Source of the DNA: Cupriavidus nantongensis
GTDB taxonomy: Bacteria; Pseudomonadota; Gammaproteobacteria; Burkholderiales; Burkholderiaceae
Assembly (NCBI RefSeq): GCF_001598055.1
Contig: NZ_CP014845.1
Span: 1,116,001-1,180,000, forward strand
Reading direction: 5' to 3'
DNA length: 64,000 nucleotides
Below, piece by piece: positions 62,356 through 64,000 of the stretch (the first letter of the stretch is position 1; each line of letters starts with the position of its first letter). The notes under the pieces were generated by a model that was given only the letters and a program-made list of their open reading frames with translations, was not told the DNA's origin and searched no databases. The position numbers and the translations under genes were made by a program.

Positions 62356-63792
62356 TCAGAGGATCGGCGCGAACAGCGAGGCGACGTGCATCGCCACGCG
62401 CAGCGGTGCCGGCGCGGCGAGGAACTCGTCCAGCCCGACCCGGCGGGCCTGCGCGAAATCGGCCTCGAGCATTGCGGCCACCTGCGCCGCAAAGCCCTCG
62501 TCCGCGGTCATCACCATCAGCTCGAAATTGAGCCGGAACGAACGATTGTCGAGGTTCGCGGTGCCGATGGCGGCGGCCTCGTCGTCGATCAGAATCACCT
62601 TCTGGTGCAGGAAGCCAGGCTGATAGCGATAGATCTTGATGCCCGCGGCAATAGCCTTGTGCGCGTACAGCGTCGAGGCGGCATAGACCACCAGGTGGTC
62701 CGGCCGCGCCGGGATCAGGATGCGCACATCCACGCCGCGCAGCACCGCCAGCCGCAGCACCGCGAACACGGCCTCGTCCGGCACGAAATACGGCGACGTG
62801 ATCCACAGCCGGTGACGCGCCGACTGGATCGCCTCGACAAAGAACAGCGAGCAGGTTTCCTGCGCATCGGCCGGCCCCGACGGCACCACCTGGCAGGTCA
62901 TGCTGCCGCCCGCCTCGGGCGGCGGCATCAGCAGATGCGGCACCTCGCGCGCGGCCCAGTACCAGTCTTCGGCAAAGGCCATCTGCAAGTCGAGCACGGC
63001 GCTGCCGCGCAGCGCGATATGGGTGTCGCGCCAGGGCGCCAGCGGCGGACGCTGGCCCAGGTATTCGACGCCGACATTGTGGCCGCCGATGAATGCTTCG
63101 CTGCCGTCGACGACCACCAGCTTGCGGTGGTTGCGGAAATTGAGCTGGAACCGGTTGACGAAACCGCGATGCGTCGAGAACGCCCGCGCCTCGACCCCGG
63201 CATCGAGCAGCGTGCGCACGTAGCGGCGCGACATCGCGTGGCAGCCGATGCGGTCGAACAGGAAGTACACCTTGACGCCGGCCTGCGCGCGCTCGCACAT
63301 CAGCGCCTGCAGTTGCCGGCCCAGTGCGTCGTCGTGGACGATAAAGAACTGCACGATCAACACCTGCCTGGCGCGCGCCATCGCCGCGAAGATGGCCTCG
63401 AAGGTCTGCTCGCCGTCGATCAGCAGCCGCACATCGTTGTTGGCCAGGCACGGCATGCCGGTCAGGCGCGGCAGCGCGCGCATGCAGGCCTGCACCGGCG
63501 CGTGGACCACGCACGCGCTGCGTGCCTCGCGCTCGCGCGGGGTCATGCCGTGTCGGATTTCGCGCAGCCGGTCGTCGTTGAAGCGGCGCGCGTCGACATA
63601 ACCGGCAAAGGTGCTGCGCCCGAAGATCAGGTAAGGCACCAGGGTGAAATACGGCATCATCAGCAGCGAGCCGGCCCAGGCAATCGCGCCCGGCGCGGTG
63701 CGCACCGTCATGACGGCATGCAGCGCGGCCACCACGCCTACGACGTGAAAGGCCAGCACGATGATGGCGATGACACTCGGGCTCTGCAGCAT
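62356..63792 (-). CDS. Cardiolipin synthase-type phospholipase D
   Basis: A 478-residue membrane phospholipase D. Two N-terminal helices (about 8-28 and 38-58) are followed by two HKD motifs (NHRKLVVVDGSEAFIGGHNVG and LHQKVILIDDEAAAIGTANLDNRSF). Members make cardiolipin from phosphatidylglycerol or phosphatidylethanolamine. The start at 63790-63792 gives the normal family N-terminus; an in-frame ATG at 63936 would add a basic, proline-rich stretch. No gene was seen from there to the window end. Confidence 0.85.
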   Translation of the reverse strand: MLQSPSVIAIIVLAFHVVGVVAALHAVMTVRTAPGAIAWAGSLLMMPYFTLVPYLIFGRSTFAGYVDARRFNDDRLREIRHGMTPREREARSACVVHAPVQACMRALPRLTGMPCLANNDVRLLIDGEQTFEAIFAAMARARQVLIVQFFIVHDDALGRQLQALMCERAQAGVKVYFLFDRIGCHAMSRRYVRTLLDAGVEARAFSTHRGFVNRFQLNFRNHRKLVVVDGSEAFIGGHNVGVEYLGQRPPLAPWRDTHIALRGSAVLDLQMAFAEDWYWAAREVPHLLMPPPEAGGSMTCQVVPSGPADAQETCSLFFVEAIQSARHRLWITSPYFVPDEAVFAVLRLAVLRGVDVRILIPARPDHLVVYAASTLYAHKAIAAGIKIYRYQPGFLHQKVILIDDEAAAIGTANLDNRSFRLNFELMVMTADEGFAAQVAAMLEADFAQARRVGLDEFLAAPAPLRVAMHVASLFAPIL

Positions 63793-64000
63793 CGGTGGGC
63801 TTGTGTCCGCTGACCGGATCGCGATGCGCGCTATTTTGGCACAGCCCGGTCCGGATGTTGGCGCCACCTGGTGCGCCGCCAGCCGGAGCTGCCTCTTCGG
63901 GGCAGGCTGCTTCGGAGCTGCCTTCTTTTTTGGCATGCCGATGGCATCACGGTGCCAGGCCGCTGTCAGGGCAGCGTGCCCCTGTTTGTCCACAGGAACT

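Overview
The window reads as an ordinary high-GC betaproteobacterial chromosome of the Cupriavidus/Ralstonia type. This is inferred from gene content: many LysR regulators, two orphan Bug (TctC-type) solute receptors, a CYP116B-type self-sufficient P450, a tricarballylate (Tcu) cluster, DUF3422 and a C-P lyase phn cluster. It is accessory or secondary-replicon-like in flavour, since it is rich in transport, catabolism and regulation and has no ribosomal, tRNA or other core genes. I cannot name a species from sequence alone.

Layout, left to right. 1-2.1 kb: end of a minus-strand, possibly siderophore-related ATP-grasp operon facing a membrane-anchored LuxR-type regulator, with two similar Fur-like boxes between them. 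2.1-10.8 kb: an orphan protein with a PD-(D/E)XK-like motif, two membrane proteins, LysR and TetR regulators, and DUF3422. 9.9-14.5 kb: LysR (TcuR-like) facing a minus-strand tcuA-tcuB-Bug operon. 14.6-20 kb, all minus strand: a Cache-domain sensor kinase and NarL-type regulator, then a Tat-exported PLP enzyme and a lipoprotein RidA, then a membrane protein. 20.3-26 kb: a large unknown lipoprotein, a YVTN propeller with a DUF305 protein, a hairpin-rich REP-like spacer, and a class C beta-lactamase.

26.1-37.4 kb is the best-defined system: phosphonate import (phnCDE), the C-P lyase core (phnGHIJKLM), phnN with a DUF1045 protein in place of phnP, and the GntR regulator phnF. Pho-box-like repeats precede phnC and phnG, and PhnF-like palindromes lie in two intergenic gaps. 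37.4-41.8 kb: IclR regulator, Bug receptor, terminator-like hairpin, and a P450-reductase-ferredoxin fusion, with a perfect 13-bp palindrome as the likely IclR operator. 42.5-48.3 kb: LysR plus a four-gene aromatic-acid-type efflux operon (FUSC, DUF1656, HlyD, NodT); its outer-membrane lipoprotein has a tandem-repeat signal peptide. 48.4-55.3 kb: a 13-residue-repeat exported protein, cupin, LysR, VOC protein, thioredoxin, an SOS-boxed nuclease-helicase fusion, and an acyl-CoA synthetase.

55.3-64 kb: a RES/Xre toxin-antitoxin pair with a palindromic operator, a KfrA-like protein divergent from a tyrosine recombinase across an AT-rich palindromic gap, an IS5-family element inserted exactly at the stop codon of a small gene, small unknown proteins, a possible small RNA ending in a textbook terminator, a TetR regulator with an operator in its promoter, and a cardiolipin-synthase-type phospholipase D. 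The most interesting unexplained items are the exported PLP enzyme/RidA pair, the KfrA/recombinase locus, the sRNA candidate, and the two repeat-bearing exported proteins.
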